A DNA stretch of 64,000 nt, from positions 1 through 64,000 of the forward strand of contig NZ_JAKJIB010000001.1 of assembly GCF_021864505.1 (NCBI RefSeq). The letters are read 5' to 3'. Origin of the DNA: Falsiroseomonas oryziterrae. Lineage in GTDB: Bacteria; Pseudomonadota; Alphaproteobacteria; Acetobacterales; Acetobacteraceae. The number at the start of each line of letters is the position of its first letter. Within the stretch, counting starts at the first letter, position 1. A program made the translations under genes and the position numbers. Under the pieces are notes generated by a model. That model saw nothing but the letters and a program-made list of their open reading frames with translations. It did no database searches and was not told the DNA's origin. Positions 1 to 7,903 of this stretch are shown one piece after another.

Positions 1-1073
1 CCGCGGGACAGCGGATCGCCGCACCAGCTGGACATCAGGACGCCGGGCCTGAAGGCGCGTGGCGCCGCCGTGCCGAGGCGCGCGGCGATCTCGTCGCGCA
101 GCAGCGCCTCCGCCGCAGCGGCGCCGCCGCGTTCGATGGCGGGCGCGAGGCCCGCGCCGATCCAGGCGCTCGCGATGGGGTGGCCCTGCGGCCAGAAGGT
201 GATCGGGACGAGCGCTTCGCCCGGTGCGACCTGGCGGTCGGTGGAAGCATGATCCGGAAGGCCCAGCCGGTCCTCCCCCGAGGCGTGCAGCGCGACCTTG
301 ATCGCGTGGCCGAGAGGCAGGTCGTGCACCGCCTGCTGCACGTCGTGCGGCAAGGGCGGATCGAAGCGGATAGCGCCGGCGGCCAGCAGCGAGGTCGGCA
401 GGGTGCACACCACGGCGCGCGCGCGCAGCGTGCCGAAGTCGCCCTCCGCCACAGCTTCGCGCCCCGACCAGCGCAGGCGCGTGACCGCGGCGCCGCAGGA
501 TATCGGCAGCCCCTCGCCAAGGCGTGCGACAAGCCGGCCCAAGCCGCCCACCGGAAGCCGGTTGCCGCCCGACAGCAATGTCGCGTGGAAATCGCGGAGG
601 CTCATGGCCTCGAGGGGCGCAGCGGCGATGACCGGCCCCTGCCATTCCACGACCGTGGCATCCCAGTCGCCGCCGCGCGGCGCGGCGTCCGCGACCGGAA
701 TGTCCGACCCGGGCGCCGCGGCGCGGGCCGCGATGGCCTGTTCGAAGGCCGCCCAGGCCGCGTCGTAGGCGGCATCCTCGGCAGGGCTGATACGTCGCCC
801 CCCGATGAAGGTGATCTCGCGGCGCGCCGCGTCGCTGTCGACGAGGTGGATGCCGACTTCGCCCGCGAGCGGCACCAGCGGATTCGAGTCCGCCGCATGC
901 AGCCAGGTGGCGCCGAGGTCGAAGGGCACGCCCAGGCTGTGGTCGGTCAGGGCCCGGCCGCCGATCCGTCCACGGGCTTCCAGCACGCGCACGCTGCGCC
1001 CGGCGTCCAGCACGGCCCGCGCCGCGGCGATGCCGGCGGCGCCGGCACCGATCACAAGGATGTCGCAATCCAT
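1..1073 (-). CDS. Flavin-containing amine oxidase (N-terminal part)
   Basis: The gene starts at 1073 and runs off the left edge, leaving about 357 N-terminal residues. It opens with a Rossmann FAD site: GAGAAG at residues 9-14, the VLEARGRIGGR stretch at 30-40 that is the fingerprint of monoamine/polyamine oxidases, and GATWLH at 54-59. By family it should be a soluble flavoenzyme that oxidises an amine to the imine with H2O2 production; the substrate cannot be told from this part. The Bug protein upstream (1121-2113) is on the same strand 47 bp away and might be co-transcribed. It could instead belong to the wider FAD-dependent oxidoreductase group, because the C-terminal substrate-binding part is not visible. 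Confidence 0.85.
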   Translation of the reverse strand, partial: MDCDILVIGAGAAGIAAARAVLDAGRSVRVLEARGRIGGRALTDHSLGVPFDLGATWLHAADSNPLVPLAGEVGIHLVDSDAARREITFIGGRRISPAEDAAYDAAWAAFEQAIAARAAAPGSDIPVADAAPRGGDWDATVVEWQGPVIAAAPLEAMSLRDFHATLLSGGNRLPVGGLGRLVARLGEGLPISCGAAVTRLRWSGREAVAEGDFGTLRARAVVCTLPTSLLAAGAIRFDPPLPHDVQQAVHDLPLGHAIKVALHASGEDRLGLPDHASTDRQVAPGEALVPITFWPQGHPIASAWIGAGLAPAIERGGAAAAEALLRDEIAARLGTAAPRAFRPGVLMSSWCGDPLSR

Positions 1074-1120
1074 GCGCGCGTCACGCCCGGTGCGGGGCGC
1101 GGGTTCGGTTCCGGGCCTCG

Positions 1121-2113
1121 CTACACCGTCAGCCTGGCGCCGGAGATCTCGACGAGGCGGCGCCAGATGGGCGTGTCACGACGGATCAACTCGGACAGCG
1201 CGGCGGGGCTCTCGCTCGTGGTCGGAAGGAAACCCATCTGGCGGAAGCGCTCGACGAAGGCGTGCTCGCGCGCCACGGCCGTGATGGCGGCGAACTGGCG
1301 CTGGACGATCTCCGCCGGGGTGTCCTTCGGCGCCATAAGCGCGTTCCAGGTGGTCACGTCGAGGTCGCCGAGCCCGACGTCGCGGAAGTTGCGCATGCCG
1401 GGCACGCCGGGGATCAGGGGAAACTCGTCGGCCGAGGAGACGGCCAGCGCCCGCAGCCGCCCCTCCGCCACGTGCGGCAGGAGGATCGTCGGCACGTCGA
1501 ACATCATGTCCACCGTGCCGGTCAGCATGTCCTGCAACGCCGGCGCGCCGCCGCGATACGGCACATGCGTCACCTCCGCCCCGCCCATCGCGCCGAGGGC
1601 GGAGATCAGCAGGTGGCTTGTGGTGCCGGCGCCCGAACTGCCGCCGCGCAGCCCACCCGGATTGGCGCGGGCCCAGCGCATCATCGCGGAGAAGTCGGTC
1701 CAGCCGTTGCGCCGCGCGGTCTCGGCGTTCACGACGCAAAGTTGCACGCCGGAGGTGATCTGCGTCACCGGCGTGAAGTCGCGCTGCGGTTCATAGGGGA
1801 TGCGGTCGTAGAGAGTGGGAAAGGCGCAGAGTGCGGATACGCCGATGACGCCGAGCGTGGTGCCATCCGGCGTGCTGCGCGCCACGTTCTCGGCGCCGAG
1901 CATGCCGCCCGCACCAGCCCGGTTGTCCACCACCGCCGTCTGACCGGAAAGATGGGCCGGAAGCCGTTCGGCCAGCAGCCGGCCGATCAGGTCGATGGCG
2001 CCGCCGGGCACGAACGGAACAACGATGCGGAGAGGCCGCGCGGTTCCCTGGGCACGGGCAAGGCCAGGCAGCGCGAGCACGCCGGCGCCAAGCAGCACGT
2101 GACGTCGGAGCAT
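1121..2113 (-). CDS. Bug-family tripartite tricarboxylate transporter solute-binding protein
   Basis: A 330-residue periplasmic binding protein. It begins with a twin-arginine-like signal (MLRR, a hydrophobic run, cleavage probably after LARA at about residue 21), followed by the Bug hallmark RPLRIVVPFVPGGAIDLIGR, where the PGG loop contacts the ligand carboxylate. The DNRAGAGGMLGAENVARS segment near residue 65 is also typical. Family members capture carboxylates or other small acids for TctAB permeases. No TctA or TctB genes lie nearby, so this is one of the many orphan Bug proteins seen in Acetobacteraceae and Burkholderiales. The ligand is unknown. The length is normal for the family. Confidence 0.92.
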   Translation of the reverse strand: MLRRHVLLGAGVLALPGLARAQGTARPLRIVVPFVPGGAIDLIGRLLAERLPAHLSGQTAVVDNRAGAGGMLGAENVARSTPDGTTLGVIGVSALCAFPTLYDRIPYEPQRDFTPVTQITSGVQLCVVNAETARRNGWTDFSAMMRWARANPGGLRGGSSGAGTTSHLLISALGAMGGAEVTHVPYRGGAPALQDMLTGTVDMMFDVPTILLPHVAEGRLRALAVSSADEFPLIPGVPGMRNFRDVGLGDLDVTTWNALMAPKDTPAEIVQRQFAAITAVAREHAFVERFRQMGFLPTTSESPAALSELIRRDTPIWRRLVEISGARLTV

Positions 2114-2184
2114 CGTGATACCTCATCATCTCGTCGGCGCTGCCACTCTGGCGGTGCCCCCACGAGCATTGCAAGCGCCATGCC

Positions 2185-2934
2185 TCAGGCAGGCGGCAGG
2201 CGTTCCAGCACGTGGATGAGAACGGCTGCGGCGACCGAGACATTCAGGCTTTCCACGCGGCCGGAACCCGCCAGCGTCACGCGATGCGCGCAGGCCGCGA
2301 CCGCGGCCGGCGTCGGCCCGACCTCCTCGTTGCCGAGCAGCAACGCGAATGGCTTGCCGCGCGGCAGAGCCTCGGGCGTGACGCCGCCCTGCGGAACGGC
2401 CGCGACGGTCGTGAAGCGGGGCGCCATGGCGCGCAGCGCGACGGCAAGGTTCGGCACGCGATGCAGCGAGAGATGTTCCAGCCCGCCTTCCGACGTCCGG
2501 TAGGCCGCGTCCGACAGGCCCGCCTGGCGCGGATCGCCCGAGAGGAGCAGGCCGCTGCAGCCGAAGAAGGCGGCGGAGCGCGCGATGGCGCCGAGGTTGT
2601 GCGGGTTCCCCACGGCGTCGAGCACCGGCAGCACGCGCGCCTGCAGCAGTTCCGCCGGGAATGGGGCACCCAGTTCCGGCACCTCGCGCGGAATCGCAAC
2701 GGCGACGATGCCGCCGTGATGGGCGCTGCCCGCGATCCGGGCGAGTTCGTCGGGCGGCACCTCGCGATAGGGCCTGCGCGTCGCGGCCATCAGCTTGCAG
2801 AGTGGCCCGGCCTCGCGGCGCCGGGCAGCGACGTAGAACAGCCGCAGGACAGCGTCCGGGCGCTTCGCAAACAGCGCCGCAACGGCGGATACGCCTGCGA
2901 TCCGATCCGTCTCGGTCTGGCGCGCGCCGCTCAT
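2185..2934 (-). CDS. TrmH-family (SpoU/SPOUT) RNA 2'-O-methyltransferase
   Basis: A 249-residue protein that should transfer a methyl group from SAM to a ribose 2'-OH in tRNA or rRNA. The N-terminal part (about 1-95) resembles the SpoU substrate-binding domain. The C-terminal knot carries motif 1 NPHNLGAIAR at 110-119, motif 2 LLLGNEEVGPT near 195 and motif 3 ESLNVSVAAAVLIH near 228. The start at 2934 was chosen because MSGARQTETDR begins there and its ATGA overlaps the stop of the upstream Ldh-family gene by four bases, so the two are translationally coupled. The open frame continues further upstream, but inside that neighbour. The target nucleotide cannot be inferred. Confidence 0.9.
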   Translation of the reverse strand: MSGARQTETDRIAGVSAVAALFAKRPDAVLRLFYVAARRREAGPLCKLMAATRRPYREVPPDELARIAGSAHHGGIVAVAIPREVPELGAPFPAELLQARVLPVLDAVGNPHNLGAIARSAAFFGCSGLLLSGDPRQAGLSDAAYRTSEGGLEHLSLHRVPNLAVALRAMAPRFTTVAAVPQGGVTPEALPRGKPFALLLGNEEVGPTPAAVAACAHRVTLAGSGRVESLNVSVAAAVLIHVLERLPPA

Positions 2935-3929
2935 GCCATGTCGCGCAAGCTGCGCAGAAGGGCGTCCGGCACGTCGATGCCATCGCGCATCGCGCGGGAT
3001 GCCAACTCGGCGCGGCGGCTGCCGGGAAGCCGCACATCCGGATCGGCGAGCATCGCCTCGATCAGCGTCTCGACGCGGTCGAAGAAGCGGTCGCGACCGG
3101 CGAGCGCGCCGGGATCCACGGCCAGGAGCGCGTGACCCAGCGCGGGCCGGTTGCCCGCCTCCTCGAAGAAGCTGTCGGCCTCGAACCCGAAGGCGGCGCC
3201 CGTCAGTGCGCAGCACAGCAGTTCCACCACGAGGGCTAGCAGCGCGCCCTTCGTCCCTCCCGCCGCGAGCATGGCGCCGGCAAGCGCGGCCTTGGCGTCC
3301 GTGGTGGGATTGCCCTCCGCGTCGATGGCCCAGCCGGGCGGGATGGGGCGGCCTTCCTTCGCGGCGAGCATGATCTTCCCGCGCGCCACCTCGCTCAGCG
3401 CCATGTCCACGACCAGCGGTCCGGCGTCGCGGCGCGGGAAGGCGGCGGCGATCGGGTTCGTGCCCATCAGGGCCCGGCGTCCACCCGGCACCGGCATGGC
3501 GGCCGGCGAGTTCGTGAAGGCGAGTGCGACAAGCCCGCGCCGTGCGAGCGCGGCGACCGGCAACCCCATCGCGCCCGCGTGATGGCTGTTGGTCACGCCG
3601 ACGAAGGCGACACCATGCGTGGCGGCGCGCAGCGCGGCCTCCTCGACGGCGAGGGCAAGCGCGGGATAGGCGAGCCCGTGCCGCGCATCGACGAGCGCGG
3701 CGCCACCGCGGGATGCGGCAATCCACGGCTCGGCCGTGCCGTCGGCCCGGCCGTTCCGCAGGAAACCGGCGTATTGCGGCACGCGCGAGAGGCCATGCCC
3801 CGATTGCCCCTCCGCCTCCCCCGCCACGAGTGCGACGGCCGTCAGCGAGGCCATCTGCGGGTTGGCGCCGGCAGCCAGCAGCGCGTCGCGCGCGAGCGCC
3901 TCGGCTTCCGCCAGGCTCACTCTAGGCAT
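2931..3929 (-). CDS. Ldh-family oxidoreductase (malate/L-lactate/L-sulfolactate dehydrogenase type)
   Basis: A 332-residue NAD(P)-dependent dehydrogenase of the archaeal-type MDH/LDH2 fold, unrelated to classical Rossmann lactate dehydrogenases. Visible hallmarks are SGHGLSRVP near residue 43, GVTNSHHAGAMG near 112 with the conserved His pair, the nucleotide-site segment MGTNPIAAAFP near 150, and GGTKGALLALVVELL near 220. Members reduce or oxidise 2-hydroxy acids such as malate, lactate, sulfolactate, ureidoglycolate or 2,3-diketogulonate; sequence alone does not settle the substrate. It overlaps the downstream methyltransferase start by 4 bp, which implies co-expression rather than a shared pathway. 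Confidence 0.9.
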   Translation of the reverse strand: MPRVSLAEAEALARDALLAAGANPQMASLTAVALVAGEAEGQSGHGLSRVPQYAGFLRNGRADGTAEPWIAASRGGAALVDARHGLAYPALALAVEEAALRAATHGVAFVGVTNSHHAGAMGLPVAALARRGLVALAFTNSPAAMPVPGGRRALMGTNPIAAAFPRRDAGPLVVDMALSEVARGKIMLAAKEGRPIPPGWAIDAEGNPTTDAKAALAGAMLAAGGTKGALLALVVELLCCALTGAAFGFEADSFFEEAGNRPALGHALLAVDPGALAGRDRFFDRVETLIEAMLADPDVRLPGSRRAELASRAMRDGIDVPDALLRSLRDMA

Positions 3930-4137
3930 CTGGGCGGATCTGCGCCTCGGTGACCAGCGTGGCCCGGCGGTCCGTCTCGTCGCGCACGAAGCACGCCGAG
4001 CCTGTGGCGTCCCCGCCCGGGGCCTGGGAGCCGGCGTCGCGGGGCCGGCGAATGACGTCAGCGTCCTGCATCGCAGTCGTGATATCGCGCCCGAGGCGTG
4101 CCAACAACGGCATGGGTGCCGCGGACTGGCCGAACAC
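3922..4137 (-). CDS. Possible small hypothetical protein upstream of the Ldh-family gene
   Basis: A 71-residue open frame that starts at a GTG and stops with TAG inside the first codons of the Ldh-family gene, an 8-bp overlap of the kind seen in operons. Most codons end in G or C, as in the surrounding real genes. I recognise no domain; the sequence is polar, with a short DADVIRRPRDAG stretch and no membrane segment. It may be a genuine small gene or a chance frame in GC-rich DNA, so it is offered only as a candidate. Confidence 0.22.
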   Translation of the reverse strand: MFGQSAAPMPLLARLGRDITTAMQDADVIRRPRDAGSQAPGGDATGSACFVRDETDRRATLVTEAQIRPDA

Positions 4138-5411
4138 AGCCGCCGCTGACGCTCAGCGCGCCGCCGCGGTCAGCCCGCCAGATGGACACCGCACTATGCA
4201 GCGTGGGATTCGATCGGGACATGCGGCCTGCCCGTGGGCGTGCCCCACGAGCGGCTGCGTTGCGAGAAGCAGTGTCGCGCGACGACGCAACTTCGGATGG
4301 TTCCTGCGACGCGTTCCTACAGGACGTGTGGCGCCCCTTCGGTGCAGGGGGCAAAGCGGGCGCGGCGCACGCGACCACCTGTCAGCACACGGAAACGCTC
4401 AGCTCGGCGATCCAGCAGGGCATGGCTCCGTGCCGTTCATCGGATCGCAGTGATCACGACGGCTCCTGCGTCAAGCGCATCAACATGCCGAGACGCAGGC
4501 CACCGCAGTTCCCCTGCGCGAACCTCGACCTCCGGCGGAGATCAGGTCGGCGGCAGTAGCGCTGCGTAAGCCGCTGCCGCGGCGAGGAGAGTGGCTGCGG
4601 AGATGATTGCCAGGCGGAACATGGGCGCCCTCATTCTTGCTTTTTGCGGGGGGGTCAGAGGCTGCGGGGACAGCCGCGATCGACGCTGATCGACCGCATC
4701 GCCACGATAACAAATTCCATCGTCTCGCCAAGCCGATTCTATCGATCACGAAACGGCGAGTGACACGGTAACCCTTTCAACTCATTCGTGAAATTAGCGT
4801 CCAAGGCGTCTCATTTTGCGAGCAGCGCGTCTTGCGGTTGAGTGTGTGGCGAACCGTGTTCCGATGCGGGTTTCCCGAGCCCTCATCGCACGTATTCCGT
4901 GCTGCGGAGGAGCCAGCGCGTCGCGCATCGCGACGCCGGTTGAACGATGCAGGAAATTGCTCGCGCGAGCCGGGTCGAGAAGCCTTCGTCACGTCGGCAT
5001 GCGCGATTGCATTGCCATTGAGGCATGCCATCCCAGCGCAATTCCCGACTCCCTACACTTGCCCGAGGCCTCTTCGTCCTTGCACGCCCGACGCGCGTCA
5101 AAAAAATCGCACGACCGCAGCGTTCTGATCCGCCGCCCTCTTCATCACCCTATGCCGCCTTACCGTGGCACGTTCCGCTTCGATCACACGCTCGCTCGGC
5201 TGCGGCGACGCGTCGGCAGCTCCGTGGAGAGGATCTGCGCCGGCAGTGGCCCCTTCGAGGCCAACCCGCTCCCGCATGCCGCGATGCTCTCCCAAGCGAT
5301 GCCGTCGGAGCAGTGGCGCTCGGGCGTCATGAGGCGGGCCGCGCCGCGCCCCTTCAATCGTGTGCGCAGCCATGCTTTGAAGAGTGCAGACACCTGATCG
5401 GGGCGAGACGA
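4138..5411. other. Gene-poor interval of about 1.3 kb
   Basis: No open frame here has a recognisable domain or consistent high-GC third positions. Between about 4640 and 4830 the DNA is clearly richer in A and T than the rest of the window. I see no tRNA, insertion-sequence ends or strong terminator hairpins. It holds one candidate 26-residue membrane peptide (4542-4622) and must also contain the promoter of the aminotransferase gene that starts at 5412. Confidence 0.5.
4542..4622 (-). CDS. Candidate 26-residue single-span membrane peptide
   Basis: The frame reads MFRLAIISAATLLAAAAAYA followed by ALLPPT and a stop: a basic N-end, about 18 hydrophobic residues, then a short tail, i.e. one membrane span or an uncleaved signal-like helix. 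A GAGG sits 7 nt before this ATG. An in-frame ATG four codons upstream (4634) would add MRAP. The AT-richer DNA immediately upstream could hold a promoter. No homology is claimed. Confidence 0.25.
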   Translation of the reverse strand: MFRLAIISAATLLAAAAAYAALLPPT

Positions 5412-6278
5412 ATGGCCGGCGTCTACTGGTATGGCGGCGAGTGGACCTCGGAGGAACCGAAGCTCACCGGGCCGATGGACCACGCCTTCTGGTTGGGATC
5501 GGTCATCTTCGACGGCGGGCGCAGCATCAAGGGCGTTGCACCGGATCTCGACCGCCACTCCGCGCGCTGCGTCGAGAGCGCTCGCAAGATGCTCATGAAG
5601 CCGACGAAGACGGCCGAGGAGATCGAAGCCCTGTGCCGCGAGGGCATCCGCCGGATGGGCCCCGACGCGACGCTCTACATCCGGCCGATGTTCTTCGTCC
5701 GAAAGGGCCTCGGCGCGGCCCGGCCGGATCCCGACAGCACCGATTTCGTGCTGGCGATCTACGACAGCCCGCTGCCGGGCTTCGCCGGCTTCTCGGCCTG
5801 TCTTGCGCCGTTCCGGCGCCCCGCGCCCGACATGGCGCCGACGGACGCGAAGGCATCGTGCCTCTACCCGAACGGCGCGCGGGCAACCGCCTGGGCCGCG
5901 GAACGGGGGTTCGACAACGCCGTGATCTGCGACGCGCTCGGCAACGTGGCGGAGTTCGCGAGCGCGAACCTGATGTTCGCCAAGGATGGCGTCGTGGTGA
6001 CGCCTGCGGTCAACGGCACATTCCTGAACGGCATCACCCGCCAGCGTGTGCTCGCCCTGCTGCGCGGCGCGGGGGTCCCCGTCGAGGAACGCGCGGTGAA
6101 GCCGGACGAGTTGGACACCGCCGACGAGATCTTCTCGACGGGCAACTACGCGAAGGTGCAGCCCTGCACGAACTACAACGGACGCGCGCTGCAGCCGGGC
6201 CCGCTCGCGCGGCAAGCACGCGAGCTCTACTTCACCTGGGCGGAGGCGCATTGGCGCATCCTGCCCAAGGCCGCCTGA
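5412..6278 (+). CDS. Class IV aminotransferase, branched-chain aminotransferase-like
   Basis: A 288-residue fold-type IV PLP enzyme. The likely Schiff-base lysine is K147 in the DAKASCLYPNG segment, the position of the catalytic Lys in BCAT. GNVAEFASANLMFAKDG at about 177-193 supplies the conserved Glu that contacts the pyridine nitrogen, and NGTFLNGITRQRVLALL near 207 is the phosphate-binding turn. The expected reaction is transamination of Leu/Ile/Val or of another amino or keto acid. D-amino-acid or (R)-selective transaminases share this fold and cannot be excluded. Start 5412 (MAGVYWYGGEW) was chosen because the frame upstream has no domain and family members begin with a similar short strand. 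It stands alone between convergent and divergent neighbours. Confidence 0.88.
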   Translation: MAGVYWYGGEWTSEEPKLTGPMDHAFWLGSVIFDGGRSIKGVAPDLDRHSARCVESARKMLMKPTKTAEEIEALCREGIRRMGPDATLYIRPMFFVRKGLGAARPDPDSTDFVLAIYDSPLPGFAGFSACLAPFRRPAPDMAPTDAKASCLYPNGARATAWAAERGFDNAVICDALGNVAEFASANLMFAKDGVVVTPAVNGTFLNGITRQRVLALLRGAGVPVEERAVKPDELDTADEIFSTGNYAKVQPCTNYNGRALQPGPLARQARELYFTWAEAHWRILPKAA

Positions 6279-6279
6279 C

Positions 6280-7182
6280 TCACGCGCGCAGCAGTTCCTC
6301 CACCATCGCACGCGTCGGCGTCGCGCCGTCGCGGGCGCGGAGCGCGCCGGCGGCCGAGGCGAAGCGCATCACGGCCTCGATCGGCTGCCCTTCGGCAATC
6401 GCCAAGGCGTATGCGCCATGGAAAACGTCGCCGGCGCCGGTGGTGTTCGTCGCCTGAACGCGGAAGGCAGGCGTGCGGCGCGGCGTCGGATCATCCGCCG
6501 TCATCCACAACGTGCCCTTCTCCCCCTGGGTGACGGCAGCGACCCTGCAACCGGCTGCGAGCGCCTTCCGCAACGCCTCGGCGGGCTTCAGGCCTGGCGC
6601 GTAGTTGCCGAGGCCAGGCACGGAGAACACCGCGTGGTCCACCCGCGGGATCAGGTCGAGCAGGATCCTTGTCTCCGTCTTCTCGCCATCGATGACCGTC
6701 GGCACGCCCTTCGCCCGAGCGCGGTCCAGAACGCTCGCCGCGCCTTCGGGCCAGCGCGGGTCGCACAGGACGCACTGCGCGGATTCGATCAGGTGCAGAG
6801 GCAGCCAGGCGGGATCGGTGCCGAGATTCTCGCCACGGTAGCTGTAGATGCTCCGCTCGCCCTGCGGGTCGACCAGCACGGCCGAGACGGGCGTGCGCCC
6901 GCCGGGCGCCATGTGACAGTGGGAAACGTCCACGCCCTGCTCGGCGAGAGCCGCCAGTAGCGGCCTGCCGTTCAGGTCGTCCCCCACCCGTCCCCAGAAG
7001 ATGCAGTTGCCGCCGAGGCGGGAGACGGCGATGGAAGCATTGGCTGCCAGCCCGCCGGCTCCGAGCGCATAGCTCCGCGCCCGGTTCTTGGATGGCGGCT
7101 GGACGATGTCGTCCACATGGAAGGTATGGTCCATGACGACGCTGCCGAGGCAGACGATGACGGGGCGGAGATCCGGAGCCAT
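6280..7182 (-). CDS. PfkB-family carbohydrate kinase (ribokinase-like)
   Basis: A 300-residue sugar or nucleoside kinase. The first PfkB signature is the GAGGLAANASIAVSRLGG block near residue 43. The second is NTTGAGDVFHGAYALAI near 243, with the catalytic Asp in GAGD and the GAG anion hole. An ADP/ATP-binding TQGEKGTLW stretch lies near 218. Family substrates include ribose, fructose, KDG, adenosine and inosine; none can be chosen here. The ATG at 7182 shares the CATG tetranucleotide with the start codon of the divergent pseudouridine synthase gene, so both promoters must lie inside the opposite coding sequence. The stop is 2 bp from the end of the convergent aminotransferase gene. Confidence 0.88.
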   Translation of the reverse strand: MAPDLRPVIVCLGSVVMDHTFHVDDIVQPPSKNRARSYALGAGGLAANASIAVSRLGGNCIFWGRVGDDLNGRPLLAALAEQGVDVSHCHMAPGGRTPVSAVLVDPQGERSIYSYRGENLGTDPAWLPLHLIESAQCVLCDPRWPEGAASVLDRARAKGVPTVIDGEKTETRILLDLIPRVDHAVFSVPGLGNYAPGLKPAEALRKALAAGCRVAAVTQGEKGTLWMTADDPTPRRTPAFRVQATNTTGAGDVFHGAYALAIAEGQPIEAVMRFASAAGALRARDGATPTRAMVEELLRA

Positions 7183-7903
7183 GCGTCGCAGGGTGCCCGC
7201 AGCCGCCGGGCCGCGCAAAGGAAGTCTCGCGCCGGGCCGCGCGCATGAGGCGCCGCTGCCCGATTGGCTGAAGGCGCGGATCCTGCACATGGACGCCGAG
7301 GTCCTCGTGCTGGACAAGCCGACGGGTCTTGCGGTCTCGGCCCGCAGCGGCCCCAGCCTCGACGCCTGGCTTCCCGCCCTGCGGCTCGGCAAGCGGCGCG
7401 ACCCGCAGCCGGCGCACCGGCTCGACGCCGACACGGCCGGGTGCCTCGTGCTCGGCCGGACCGCGCCGATGCTCGCACGGCTGCATGGGCTTTTTGCGGA
7501 GCGCCGGGTCGAGAAGCTGTACTGGGCGGTCGTGCGCGGCGCCCCCAAGGCAGAGGCCGGCGTGATCGAGGCGCCGCTGCGCAAGGTCAGCAGCGCCGCG
7601 CGCGGCTGGCGGATGGAAACACATGACGCAGGCGATCCCGCCCGCACGGCATGGCGCGTGCTGGGCCGCGGGAGCGGATTGGCCCTCCTGGAGTTGCGAC
7701 CGGAGACCGGCCGGACGCACCAGTTGCGCGTGCACTGCGCGCATCTCGGCACGCCGATCCTGGGCGATGCGATGTATGGCGGCGGCAGCGGTCCGCTGCA
7801 CCTGCTCGCGCGGCAAGTCGGCCTGCCCGACCTCTCGATCAGCGTGGTCGCGCCGGTTCCGGAGCACATGCGCCCGGCCGTGGACGGCCTCAGCGCACCC
7901 TGA
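7181..7903 (+). CDS. RluA-family RNA pseudouridine synthase
   Basis: A 240-residue enzyme that isomerises uridine to pseudouridine in rRNA or tRNA. The catalytic motif HRLDADTAGCLVLGR places the nucleophile at Asp82. Further family signs are VLVLDKPTGLAVSA at about 41-54, EKLYWAVVRGAP near 115, and the RPETGRTHQLRVHCAHLG stretch near 180. No S4 domain precedes the catalytic domain, so it is of the short single-domain type. Start 7181 (MRRRVPAAAG) is the first ATG giving a plausible N-end; a later ATG at 7290 would remove part of the fold. It overlaps the 3' end of the convergent pbpC by 14 bp. Confidence 0.9.
   Translation: MRRRVPAAAGPRKGSLAPGRAHEAPLPDWLKARILHMDAEVLVLDKPTGLAVSARSGPSLDAWLPALRLGKRRDPQPAHRLDADTAGCLVLGRTAPMLARLHGLFAERRVEKLYWAVVRGAPKAEAGVIEAPLRKVSSAARGWRMETHDAGDPARTAWRVLGRGSGLALLELRPETGRTHQLRVHCAHLGTPILGDAMYGGGSGPLHLLARQVGLPDLSISVVAPVPEHMRPAVDGLSAP

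Noticed and set aside
4480-4749. Minus-strand 89-codon frame in the gene-poor interval
   Set aside because: No domain, scattered Arg/Ser-rich composition, and no consistent G/C third positions.
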